Shown piece by piece: positions 1-9,920 of a stretch of DNA of 20,198 nt. Numbering within the stretch: position 1 is the stretch's first letter; each line of letters begins with the position of its first letter. Source of the DNA: Mycoemilia scoparia. Taxonomy: Eukaryota > Kickxellomycota > Kickxellomycetes > Kickxellales > Kickxellaceae. Where the stretch lies: positions 1 through 20,198 of the forward strand of contig JANBPU010000279.1 in assembly GCA_027575805.1 (NCBI GenBank), read 5' to 3'. The notes beneath the pieces were generated by a model that made no database searches, was not told the DNA's origin, and worked only from the letters and a program-made list of their open reading frames with translations. The translations under genes were made by a program, and so were the position numbers.

Positions 1-216
1 TTTTGATAAAGTTATCATCACCAAGTAAAGAGTTCACATAAGTTCCTATGTGAGCCTAAATATTTGGAGATGATTTTTTATCTTTTTGTTTTCTACTTTT
101 TCTACAGTGCTTATATATTGTACTTGGCTTTATCAGCCAACAACAATAAAAACATAAAAAATGATTTATAATGAAATTGTACTATTTGATTTGCATACAG
201 TTTTGAGACCTACTTT

Positions 217-475
217 ATATGGGCAATAATATTTGAAGGGTACCTTTTGGTGGCCAATGAGTATAGGGGCAATCACAGCTAAACAGATGGTTGTCATTTG
301 TTAATAAATGGGAAAATTTCACAAGTGATCAAATATAAGGTAGGCAGAAATGAGTCCCCAGGCTTTGGCCCAGTCATCATTCATTTGATATAAAATCGCT
401 GAGGACACATTTCTGCTCAAGGTCTTTTGAACTTTGACCATATTATGGACAAGGCTACATTTCATACACACTATT
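217..475 (-). repeat. Dispersed repeat copy A: MITE terminus plus coding remnant
   Basis: The + strand starts with the MITE terminus (ATATGGGCAATAATATTTGA) and continues into sequence repeated, inverted, at the right window edge: 256-349 matches 20105-20198 in reverse complement with four mismatches by hand count, all transitions. Read on the minus strand, 340-438 is open and resembles the copy at 13568-13666 (shared residues include VKV, YQM, WAK and GLISAY); the frame closes at a TGA soon after the residues LIFDHL. I infer a decayed mobile element whose terminus is shared with the short MITEs. The inner boundary is not resolved; it abuts the end of the F-box pseudogene. Confidence 0.6.
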
Positions 476-2330
476 TTAAAAAACAAATAACAGATCAGGA
501 AAGGCTTGCTTCAAAATATCAAAAAAGTCTCTATGTTTATCACAAGAACCACTACCACTATCACTATGGTAACAATGATGCTGATTACCTTCATTATAAT
601 GAAATATTCGCAGAGCAGGTAATAGCTTTATGAGCTCCATGAATTGTTCAATGTTTTCGTTGAATCCATTATTGTTTAGTGTGAAATCAACCAATTTTCC
701 AAATGGTTTGGTAGAGTTATTAGGGTCTGTTGTAGAGTTTGAGTAGTAGTCTTGGATCCTATTCTTTTGTAGTTGGATATTATATAGGGTTGAAAACTCA
801 ATTTCCAAGAATATCAAGTTGGTGAATTGGGCAATTGGTAACAAGACATCTGGTGTCAAGATATTCCCTAATGTGCATATACACAAGCTTCTAAGCGTAT
901 TTGAGCAACTGAATTTCATTGGAATCTGTATTCTTTGAATAATGTCATTTCTTGGTGCTGTTTGTCTTTCCGTCTCCTGCTGTTGGTGTGGAAGTTGTTG
1001 AATTCGGTTAACCCCACTGTTATTCATAAGCATTTGATCTAATTGGCATAAGGCACTACTGCTGACACTATCACCACCAGCAATTTCTCTTAATCCTAAA
1101 GCATAGTCCAGTGTTTCTGAATAGAATGACATGTCATTAGTAATTGGAAAATGATTATCATCATCTGTCCTCTTTTACCACATCCAAATTACAAGGCTGA
1201 TTAGTTTTGGGAAATATTCTGCGATCGATCTGAATGAAAGGATTATATCTATTGGGTCATTTGCATGATAAAATGTCAATACTGAAAGTTTTTTGACATT
1301 GGGACAGCTTTTGGCAATATTGTTCAAAAGTTTAGACGTGACCTTGTATAGTCTAACATCAGTGATTGATTTGAACCTTACAGAGCTCATAAAACAAAGG
1401 TGAGGAATTGGGCCCAAATTGGTATCAGAAATTGGTATATTTATAATGTTTTCGAGAAATGCTTGAAGAGTCTGGATATCTAGATTTGGGAATACATCGG
1501 CATTGAATACCAAGTTACCATTCATTATTTCTTTGAGTTGATTTTTAGTAGTAAACCATCTGGAGAATGAAAGCCGTGTGAGGCTATAGTATGGTTTCTT
1601 CTGACTAGAATTAGGTGGTGACTTTGGTTTGGAGTTGTTGCTGTGTGGTGGCTTATTATGTTGGTAGTGGCGAGAGTTCCTTGGAACGAATATGTCAGAA
1701 ATATCCTTTAATACACAGTATTCAAGCTCAAGAGTTCCAAGATTTGGAAGATTTTCTAGCAAGAATGATAATGATGGAAGTTTTATGACAACTTTTAATT
1801 CGAGTAGATATAGCCTTTGGTAAAGTGGGTATATAAGTTCAAAAAGTGTTGGTTGATCAATGATAGGAAGATCTTGCTCAAAGATATTGCATTCAATATA
1901 AAGATCCGTGATGGTGGGATTTAGTTTGGTAAATTTGCTCAACTTTCTGACAAGTTCAGGATCGTATGGTAGCTAAAGATCAGTTAATTTTGGACACTTT
2001 AGACCAAAAAACTCGTCACAGGGTGGATATCCTGGATCCAAATAAATTCAAGAAATATATCTATTCCCAACTTCTATACAATAGTTATAAATTGTAAGTA
2101 TACCATTTAGTAGGGAAAAGAAGATAAGTTGGTCAAAGTATTTATCACAACTTACTGCTGTACTCTTTGAAATTGTTTTCTTATTTCCAGATTGTGTAGT
2201 TATACTGAAGAACCGTTTCATAACAGTCCATAGAAGCGATCTTTAATTCACCCATATTTTGGTACAAAGAATTTCGAGTGAGATGCTCACATATTTTCTA
2301 TTTAATATGGAATGGTAATTTCTTATACAT
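476..2330 (-). pseudogene. F-box/LRR protein pseudogene, five in-frame stops
   Basis: A decayed member of the fungal F-box/leucine-rich-repeat group; intact relatives use the F-box to contact SKP1 in SCF ubiquitin ligases and the LRR part to hold substrates. ATG at 2330 opens exon 1 (2330-2156), with an F-box-like start (LPFHIK, KICEHL, then a conserved CY pair). An intron at 2155-2074 has a GTAAGT donor, TACTAA branch site and TATAG acceptor, and its phase (1) joins exactly to the frame of exon 2 (2073-476), which carries LRR-like leucine patterns such as CPKLTDL, LPNLGTL and FPKLISL. Premature stops are TAG 2298-2300, TAA 2181-2183, TGA 2048-2050, TAG 1973-1975 and TAA 1175-1177. No frameshift is needed along about 1.8 kb. 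Its C-terminal style (LLPALRIF..., ending FPDLLFVF) resembles the end of the intact gene at 9921. A MITE lies about 77 bases upstream of the ATG. Confidence 0.8.
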
Positions 2331-2406
2331 ATCTTGTAAATCTGCTTTATATTGTTATCAACAACAATAAAGGAATTTCGGCCAAGATGCTGGGCATGAT
2401 TTGGTT

Positions 2407-2512
2407 ATATGGGTAGTTATTTTTGAAGGGTCATTATTTGATAATCAACTGGGATTGCCCCTATAACCATTGTTCACCAAAAGGTACTCTTCAAAAATTA
2501 TTACCCCTATAT
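2407..2512. mobile_element. MITE copy 2, about 106 bp
   Basis: Non-coding element bounded by imperfect terminal inverted repeats. The left end reads ATATGGGTAGTTATTTTTGA then AGGGT; the right end is its near reverse complement (TACTCTTCAAAAATTATTAC, CCC). The interior has the family motif GATTGCCCCTATAA. Both ends fall in ATAT/TATAT, so a TA target duplication is possible but cannot be told apart from the palindromic tip. It lies just upstream of the F-box pseudogene, where its promoter would be. Confidence 0.8.
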
Positions 2513-2986
2513 TAGCCTATTCAGGTTCGTATGGAAAATGTGCCAAAATATCAAATTGAATGTGGGGAAAGATTGAAATAAAACCAGCTTTTTTATACTA
2601 TTTAATAAAAAACCGACAAAAAATCAAAGCGTAATGAAAAAAGTAAAGACAATGAAAAAAGCTAATAGACAAGACTTTAAAAGTTGGTTATAAATTTGTA
2701 TAGCAAACTATAACCCAACCCTATGTCTTATCTATCACCAATATTTTACTATCTTCAACAGCAACAACAGCGACAGCAATAGTAATAATGATAATAGCCA
2801 CCACCAAATATCAACCATTTGTAGATATTTTTATAGTATGAGAATATGAGCGAATGAGTTTGTAAAAAAATAGTATAAATGTAGGTGGAAGAACACGTAC
2901 GCATGAATTTAGAAAGAATGTGGTAAGTAGGTAGATAGAGAAACCATGCCGGCTACTGATATATAAATTTATAGCAGTTTTACTGA
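2513..2986. other. Gene-free stretch downstream of the V-ATPase gene
   Basis: AT-rich sequence between MITE copy 2 and the V-ATPase stop codon. It holds short A-rich runs and AAC/AAT/GCA-type triplets (about 2757-2810). It should contain the 3' UTR of the V-ATPase gene. I see no gene. Confidence 0.6.
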
Positions 2987-4870
2987 TTAAATAAGATTGC
3001 CAGTTGCAGCTCCACTGTTACCACTCTTTTGCTGCTGTTCACTATCTTCATCGCTATCGCTTTCATCATCATCATCATCGTTCTTGGCAGCATTCTTGTT
3101 GCGAGAATAGTATTCAGCCAAAATGTCCTTGGGAATGCGGTTAAGCATCTCCTTGGGGAAGATACGAAGAAGTGACCAAGCAATATCAAGAGATTCATAA
3201 ATAGTACGGTTCTCATAAGCACCCTGGGCAATGAACTGATGCTCAAACTTGTCAAGAAACTCCAAAGATAATTTGTCTTCCTGAGAAAGGGCTTCTTCAC
3301 CAACGACGGCCTTCATAGCTGCAGCATCACGGCCAATGGCATATTTGGCATACAGCTGGTTAGATACATCACCATGGTCCTTACGAGTTCTTCCCTCACC
3401 AATGGCAGACTTCATCAAACGAGAAAGGGATGGCAAGACGTTGATGGGTGGGTAGATTTGACGATTGTAAAGCTGACGGTCAACATAGATTTGACCCTCA
3501 GTGATGTATCCAGTAAGATCAGGAATAGGGTGAGTGATATCGTCGTTAGGCATAGTCAAGATAGGAATCTGGGTGATAGAACCACCGCGCCCCTCAACAC
3601 GACCAGCACGCTCATAGATGGTAGACAAGTCAGTGTACATATAACCTGGGTAACCGCGACGGCCAGGGACTTCTTCACGAGCAGCAGAGACCTCACGCAA
3701 AGCATCAGCATAAGAGCTCATGTCACTAAGAACGACAAGTACGTGCATACCCAGCTGGTAGGCATAGTATTCAGCAGTGGTCAAGGCCAAACGAGGAGTA
3801 ATGATACGTTCAATAGTAGGGTCATTGGCAAGGTTAAGGAACAAAGTTACACGCTCAAGAGAACCATTCTCTTCGAAATCTTGCTTGAAGTAACGAGCAG
3901 TTTCCATGTTAACACCCATAGCAGCAAACACAACGGCGAATTTCTCAGGATCGCCACCGTTCTTGGCAACTTCCTGACGAACAAGCGAAGCCTGGCGCAC
4001 AATCTGAGCAGCAATTTCATTGTGGGGAAGACCAGAAGCCGAGAAAATTGGAATCTTTTGGCCACGGGCAATGGAGTTCATAGTATCAATGGCAGAAATA
4101 CCAGTCTGGATCATTTCTTCAGGATAGATACGGGAGTAGGGATTGATGGGCATACCGTTAATGTCAAGGTAGTCGTCAGCCAAGACTGGAGGACCATTGT
4201 CAATGGGCTTTCCTGATCCGTTAAAGATACGACCCAACATATCTTCGGAAACGGGGATCTTGAGGGTCTCGCCGGTGAACTCTACGTGAGTAGACCTAGT
4301 ATCTACACCGGATGTACCTTCAAATACCTGAACAACAGCGCGTTCACCTTGGATTTCAAGGACCTGACCAGCACGCTTGGAACCATCAGGAAGGGTAAGC
4401 TGGACAATTTCTGAGAACTTTGGGGCCTATAAATATATTTATGCGTGTGTATGAATGTGTTTTATTAGAGCTATATTTTTGTTCAATAGTGTCCGCATTT
4501 GGCAAATAAATGTTCAATGATGATAAGAGGATTTCCAATTTTACAAATGCGCCATAAAGATAGCTAGAGCGTGAGAGATATAACAAGAAAATATATCTAC
4601 CTTGACTTTATCTAGAATGACCAAAGGTCCATTTACACCCGAAACAGTGCGATAATCTGTTTACACACAAACACGTAAAATGTAAAGCAGAATATTATAA
4701 AGTTACTTTTGGATTAGCAAATTGTCGAAAACTAAGTAGCATATAACTAAAGTTAAACACTCACCAATGCGTGGCTCAGCTTTGTATTCAACAGATTTGG
4801 AAAGACTAGAAGCATCAATAGCTGCCTTAGCATTGACAGCAAATGTCTCTTGTTTGTCAGAAGAGCTCAT
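2987..4870 (-). CDS. VMA2: Vacuolar H+-ATPase subunit B (V1 sector)
   Basis: The non-catalytic nucleotide-binding subunit of the V1 head of the vacuolar proton pump; with subunit A it forms the A3B3 hexamer on vacuole and endosome membranes. Three exons splice cleanly: 4870-4765, 4656-4601 and 4426-2987, giving 533 residues (the yeast protein is about 517). Intron 1 (4764-4657) starts GTGAGT, has a GCTAAT branch site and ends ACAG; intron 2 (4600-4427) starts GTAGAT and ends TATAG. The start is [10 protein letters not shown]; family blocks follow: [32 protein letters not shown] (from 117), [15 protein letters not shown] (about 181-195), [20 protein letters not shown], and the ATP synthase alpha/beta signature [10 protein letters not shown] (about 380-389). 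The tail is acidic (poly-Asp, then SDSDEDSE). All key blocks are intact, so the gene looks functional. Confidence 0.97.
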
Positions 4871-5833
4871 TTTAGAACAACACACAAAGTATAAAAAGTA
4901 ATAGCGGTTATAAAAAGATAAGGTATATATAAAGAAGTTGTACAGAAAGTGAAGAGCGCTGGTAAGAGACCAAGCAACTGGCAGCTCATGGCTATGTTTT
5001 TGTCTTTCACATCGTCACAGCCTAAGCAAGCACAAAAAGGCGACAAGGCATTGCGTAAATATCAATAATATACTTGGAGTATGGCCTTGGCCACTCTCGC
5101 ACAGTCAGCCATAATCCGCACAGTCACCCCATAGCCAACCACAGTCAATAATCAAAACATTCGCAGTCTTGTTTGCTTCTTCTTTATGTAAAAGCGCCTG
5201 GGCTTGGTTTTGATGTTCTTTGTGACTTTTGTGGGTTTAAGGATATGTTTATCTGTACAAAGTAGTTTTTAAAAAGCTACATAGGTGTATATTTACTATA
5301 TTGTTCTTGGTAACATTCGCAAAATCCCCCCCTCCTTGGTTTCTAGAATTCATCGTCCTGCTGCCTGACGTCTTGTTTTTACATTATAAACATCATGTGG
5401 CAACTGAATCAAGGAAGCTCATGTGAACATGTTTAATAGACGTACGTCTTTAAATTAATGATCTCTCTTGTCTGATTACATTTCCCTAACTATACACAAC
5501 TTCATTCTGTATACGATTTCGCCCTACTCTGCATTAGTGTTGGATTCATATTTCTAGGGGAAAATCCTATTATCAAGTAAACTGTTCCACAGCACATACA
5601 CGCATTTTATTCATGTGTAATACTGCTATTTAATTTAGTTTAGTTTAATTGTTTTCCTCCAAGTCTTAACCTAACCCCCTTCCTTCATAGATTTACTATC
5701 ACACTTTTTGCATTTCATTGTTTGGATCTCAAAAGTAAACTAAAGCATAAAAATACAACAGCATTTATTAAACTACCAGCATCAACACCATCAAATGTAG
5801 GTCTCATTAGCTAAATTCTTGGCAAATGGAGAA
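4871..5833. other. Gene-free region upstream of the V-ATPase gene
   Basis: This holds the promoter and 5' UTR of the V-ATPase B gene on the minus strand. About 5099-5152 has three loosely spaced ACAGTCA words, and 5636-5650 has a short TTTAG repeat. No convincing ORF or RNA gene was found. Confidence 0.55.
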
Positions 5834-5937
5834 ATATGGATCATAACTTTTGAAGGGTATCTTTTAGTGGTTAGCGATTATAGGAGCAATCCTGGTTGTA
5901 TATCAAATAATCACACTTCAAAATTAACTACCCATAT
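5834..5937. mobile_element. MITE copy 3, about 104 bp, diverged
   Basis: Left end ATATGGATCATAACTTTTGA then AGGGTAT; right end TTCAAAATTAACTACCCATA, T. Its interior has GATTATAGGAGCAATC, the family motif. Mismatches between the two ends and to the other copies mark it as an older copy. The 63-residue ORF running through it is a by-product of the repeat. Confidence 0.75.
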
Positions 5938-7128
5938 ATGTTTATTAGCTAAAAACGACTCCAGAAATAAAAATGACATCAAGTATGCTACCAACTACAA
6001 AAAATTATAGCCTACATCATCCCTGGGGATAAACTAATAGATAAATTCATATCTGTTCGTGTGAGTTTGTTTCTCCGAAACCCGTGGCTAAATCCTGAAG
6101 ATCCAGTGGCGGATTTCCGCTTTTGCGTATTCCTACAGATCAATGCAATTCCCATCATTGTGGAGGGACGGTGGGAGGAGAATTGTTGAATATATTTATT
6201 TGGCCGGTTAGGTCCAGACATTTGGGGTATAAATCCTCGATAGCAATGATATTTGTAATAGTTGCAAGATGCGTGGTTTTTATAACTAGTAATTATACAA
6301 TGTTGATATTTAAACTCCATATTAATATTATAGCTATTTCTGCTTTGGTGGTGGTGGTGGTGGTGACGGCTTTATGAGCACTAAAGTTCTGGCGATGCCT
6401 TCGATATATTATATTTAAAGCAAACAATATATCGATATTACTATTTGTGCTTGATTGGTCACCATGTTTTTGGCAGCATGGTATCTTGAAAAAAACAGCG
6501 GCAGCAGTAATAACTTTTTAGTGGCAGTGGTGGTAAGGGAGAATAATAGGTACACAATATTATTTGCTGCAGAATCCTTATTAACCATAATGCAAATGGT
6601 AATCCAATATGCCTGTTATAGTATACCTGATGTCCTTGAGAAAGTCATGAGAATAATGTGGTGACACCAAGGCTTATTCTAAAGAGCTCTACTAGGACTA
6701 GAAGGAGAGTATGTTTTATGTATGTAGGAGAGTTTCCTCTAAAAGTGTACTGGAATAATCTCTCCAACGTCATCCCAAAATGTATGGCTTGTAGGCTACA
6801 TCGGCTAGAGGCATAGCTGTACAATTAGGTACACTTTTGATGGAGAACCTGTCATGTATATAAGCACAAGCCATCGCCCTGCCTTCTTGATAACCATCAA
6901 AACACATTTCCCACACTCAGTTATATAAACCACCACCACTACACCCCTCAATTCTCTCTCCTATATTCTTTTTAAAGTCAATTTATTTATACTTTTCTTT
7001 GTTATAATTAATAATATTCTTGTCCCACATTTTTTGCCCTGGTTTCTAAATATTATTCTAGTGGTTCGGTTTCAGTCTACTATACTCGTGCTCGCTCACC
7101 CATTCTCTCTTTTTAAGCTCTGACCACA
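5938..7128. other. Gene-free region upstream of the trehalase gene
   Basis: Two short ORFs on opposite strands (6012-6320 minus, 6123-6377 plus) overlap, have biased composition and resemble nothing I know. A (GGT)n run sits near 6349-6364. 6401-6410 and 6426-6435 form a perfect 10-base inverted repeat (TCGATATATT/AATATATCGA). 6741-6750 and 6829-6838 form another (AAAAGTGTAC/GTACACTTTT). TATA-like words TATATAAG (6857-6864) and TATATAAA (6922-6929) and one CCCCT stress-element-like word (6944-6948) precede the trehalase. A CT-rich leader follows. Confidence 0.5.
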
Positions 7129-9108
7129 ATGATACTGGACAATGCAGTCCTCGGCAAAGCAGTTACTGCGGTTCTATTAAGCTTATTTATCACAGACATT
7201 GCTTCACTGGGTGTATTTGCAAAGGCTCTTCCTGTTAATCATCAAAAGTCCTTCCTCTCTCCTGACCTCCAACGTCAACTGGAGCAACAGCGCAGACAGA
7301 ATATAACTCCCGAACTGACCTGCGATTCGCCCATTTTCTGCTCAGGTCCCCTTCTTCAGGCCGTCCAGTTATCTGGCATATTCCCTGACGACAAGACCTT
7401 TGTCGACAAGCCAACCCTGAGGCCCGAGTCCGAAGTCCTAGCAGCCTTTAGAGACCTTCCCAACCCACCCTCCAGACAGGATATCCAGTCATTTGTGGAC
7501 ACCTATTTCGGTGATGAGTACTCTATTATCAAACCAGCCCAGCTAGATGATTTCAACCCCAACCCCAATTTCCTCAAGTCCAGCCAAATCCGTGACCAAT
7601 ATTTGTCGGGCTTTGGTGGAATAGTCCACAATTTCTGGACTGAATTGGCTCGTGAGCAAGACCTAAGTGGGTTGTGTGATGGATGCGTGACCAGCGTGTT
7701 GCCGATTAAACGTAAATTCGTCGTGCCGGGCGGGAGGTTCCGTGAATTCTATTATTGGGATTCATACTTTATAATCGAGGGCCTGTTGGTTTCTGAGCTG
7801 TATGACATGGCCAAAGATATGTTGCTCAATTTCTTTGATCTGTTTGATCAAGTTGGTGGACAAACCGGGTTTATTCCCAATGGTGCTCGTACCTATTTCC
7901 TGAATAGATCTCAACCGCCTTTCCTTTCGCTGATGGTTGATATATACTACCAAGCAACTGGCGATAAAGAAATTCTCGAAAAGGCCATGCCTATACTTAT
8001 TAGAGAACACGACTTTTGGGTCAACAATAGATCAATCACTATCAAAGATCCAGAAAGATTTGGTCAAGACCGCGAATTCAATTTCTTTATTTTCAATGTA
8101 ACCAACGCTGAGCCCAGGCCCGAAGGATATTCCGTCGACTACTATGCTGCTCGTAATGCCACATCTGGTGCCAACTTTACTTCTGCAGCAGCAGCACTCC
8201 AACAACAGCAGTATTTGTACGCTCAATACGCGTCTGGTGCCGAATCTGGAGAAGATTTCACTGCCCGTTGGTCCAGAGATCCTGGCCTTCCAAACCAAAT
8301 GTCGCTCCGTTCACTTCAGGTCAATAAAATCATCCCACCCGAACTTAACAGCCTAATCTATGCCCTCGAAACCAACATTGGTAAATTCGGTAGAATATTG
8401 GGACCAAAATATAAAAAAGTGTCTCTCAAATACCAAAATTTGGCAGCCAATCTTCGTAAAGACATGACTGATTTTATGCTCAACAATTCTACCGGATTGT
8501 TTGATGATTGGAATATTGAGGACGGGAAATTTACTGGAATTTATTCGGTAAATAATATTTGGCCGTATTGGCAGTTCGGTAAAGACTTTGGTAATACCAG
8601 GTTGATGAAGATGGCCTTTTCGAACTTTGCGGCTTTGGTTTATAAATTCCCGGGTGGTGTTCCTACTACGTTGATTGATAGTGGTTTGCAATGGGATTTC
8701 CCAGATGCTTGGCCACCTCATCAGTATATTGTTATTCGGGCGCTACAGCAAATTCTTGAAGGCGTCGGTAATAGTACCAACAACAACAACAGCAACAGAG
8801 ATCTTTCTATTCCCATGGCTAATGATGTACCATTGAGGGCTGCACAAAACTATATAAACAACATATTCTGTAGTTGGTATGCAACCGGTGGGTCGATACC
8901 TGGTGTTCTTGACAAGCTGCCATCTGCAAACGATACTGGCCATATATACGAAAAGTATGATGCCACAGTTGTTGGCCAACCTGCTGGAGGTGGTGAATAT
9001 ACCGTCCAGGTTGGATTCGGCTGGTCTAATGGCGTGGCTTTGTGGGCTCTGAAAAACTTTGGCGAAAACCTGAGCAGGCCCAACTGTACAGAATTTTCAA
9101 ATAATTAG
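7129..9108 (+). CDS. Secreted alpha,alpha-trehalase, glycoside hydrolase family 37
   Basis: Hydrolyses trehalose to two glucose molecules, probably in the cell wall or outside the cell. It is one uninterrupted exon of 659 residues, the usual size for a secreted GH37 enzyme. A hydrophobic N-terminal segment (about residues 10-32) fits a signal peptide, and several N-x-S/T sites suggest glycosylation. Trehalase signature 1, PGGRFREFYYWDSY, is at 200-213 and signature 2, QWDFPDAWPP, at 521-530. By analogy with E. coli TreA, the catalytic acid should be D376 in ESGEDFTARW and the base E623 in GGGEYTVQVGFGWSNG. Most family members have Trp where this protein has Glu375 (SGWD versus SGED). It is not the cytosolic neutral type, since I see no regulatory N-terminal region before the catalytic domain. 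The ATG context is CCACAATGA. Confidence 0.95.
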   Translation: MILDNAVLGKAVTAVLLSLFITDIASLGVFAKALPVNHQKSFLSPDLQRQLEQQRRQNITPELTCDSPIFCSGPLLQAVQLSGIFPDDKTFVDKPTLRPESEVLAAFRDLPNPPSRQDIQSFVDTYFGDEYSIIKPAQLDDFNPNPNFLKSSQIRDQYLSGFGGIVHNFWTELAREQDLSGLCDGCVTSVLPIKRKFVVPGGRFREFYYWDSYFIIEGLLVSELYDMAKDMLLNFFDLFDQVGGQTGFIPNGARTYFLNRSQPPFLSLMVDIYYQATGDKEILEKAMPILIREHDFWVNNRSITIKDPERFGQDREFNFFIFNVTNAEPRPEGYSVDYYAARNATSGANFTSAAAALQQQQYLYAQYASGAESGEDFTARWSRDPGLPNQMSLRSLQVNKIIPPELNSLIYALETNIGKFGRILGPKYKKVSLKYQNLAANLRKDMTDFMLNNSTGLFDDWNIEDGKFTGIYSVNNIWPYWQFGKDFGNTRLMKMAFSNFAALVYKFPGGVPTTLIDSGLQWDFPDAWPPHQYIVIRALQQILEGVGNSTNNNNSNRDLSIPMANDVPLRAAQNYINNIFCSWYATGGSIPGVLDKLPSANDTGHIYEKYDATVVGQPAGGGEYTVQVGFGWSNGVALWALKNFGENLSRPNCTEFSNN

Positions 9109-9920
9109 ATATTATTAGAGAAATAGTGGTGTGTTATCATTATACATCTCGTGAGTGTTTTAGTTTTATGTTTACTCTTTAATTATTCTTGTCTCTGACT
9201 GGTTGTTTAGCCAATATTTTTCTTGCCATAAATATAAGTACATACATACATACATACATACAGCCATAATGTGTGGTTTTAATCACAAATACACAAAGAT
9301 GTAAAACATAATGAACGTATATAAAGCGTGCTCATTGTATTTTTGAATATCTATTGATAATACTGATTGCATATATGTAGAGTGGTAGTTTTAGGCAGTT
9401 ATTGTGACAAGAACTATAACTCCAAATTCTAGTGTGATTTCGATAGCATTGATTGGATCGGCAGACGTTCAGAAATGATTTATAGGGAACGATGGGGGAG
9501 GCAAAGCTAATGATTACAAGGCTTTCCTTTGTTTTGATTATTGCTTGCTACCAAAGTGATTACAAGCCCTTATCGCACATGCGAAGCCCGTCATCATCAC
9601 TCTGGTGGTTGCTTGCTACGATTATTGTGCCATGTCAATCGACCTACCAACTTTGTATGTGTGTGCGTGCAATATATTTTCACAAAGACTAGCCAGTGCA
9701 CTATATACTGAGCCGCCAAGCTATTTTTCTTTTTCTTTTCTTTCTTAAAAACCCTATAATTTTTAAACCTTTTTATTATTAATATTTATACCCAATAATT
9801 GTTGTATTTTTTATTTATAATCTGTACCATTAGTAACAGAAGTACCCTAATCTCTAATATCATTACTGTCAAAATCCCCTGCCCCCTTCACCTTAAATTA
9901 TACATACACAACAATAGTAG
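9109..9920. other. Gene-free spacer between trehalase and F-box genes
   Basis: Contains the trehalase 3' UTR, a (TACA)n microsatellite at 9239-9262, and an AT-rich leader before the F-box gene with a T-rich run near 9722-9750. A 66-residue ORF at 9492-9692 has no recognisable features. Nothing else seen. Confidence 0.55.

Noticed and set aside
1117..1178. Apparent 62-base intron (GTAAAA ... TACTAAT ... TTCAG) covering the pseudogene's last premature stop
   Set aside because: Splicing it creates a TGA at the junction and leaves the downstream frame, whereas reading straight through keeps the correct register on both sides. The stop is better explained as a mutation.
476..2330. Stop-codon reassignment in this organism
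   Set aside because: Neighbouring intact genes end at ordinary TAA or TAG with full-length products and no internal stops.
3374..4216. 280-residue plus-strand ORF
   Set aside because: It lies opposite the strongly conserved V-ATPase B coding exon and has no family resemblance; a codon-usage shadow.
6012..6377. Overlapping opposite-strand ORFs of 102 and 84 residues
   Set aside because: No recognised motif, signal or splice structure, and neither is favoured over the other. A degraded transposon is possible but unsupported.
9239..9262. Short regular repeats as a possible CRISPR array
   Set aside because: These are (TACA)n, and elsewhere (ATT)n and (AC)n, microsatellites with no spacers, in eukaryotic sequence.
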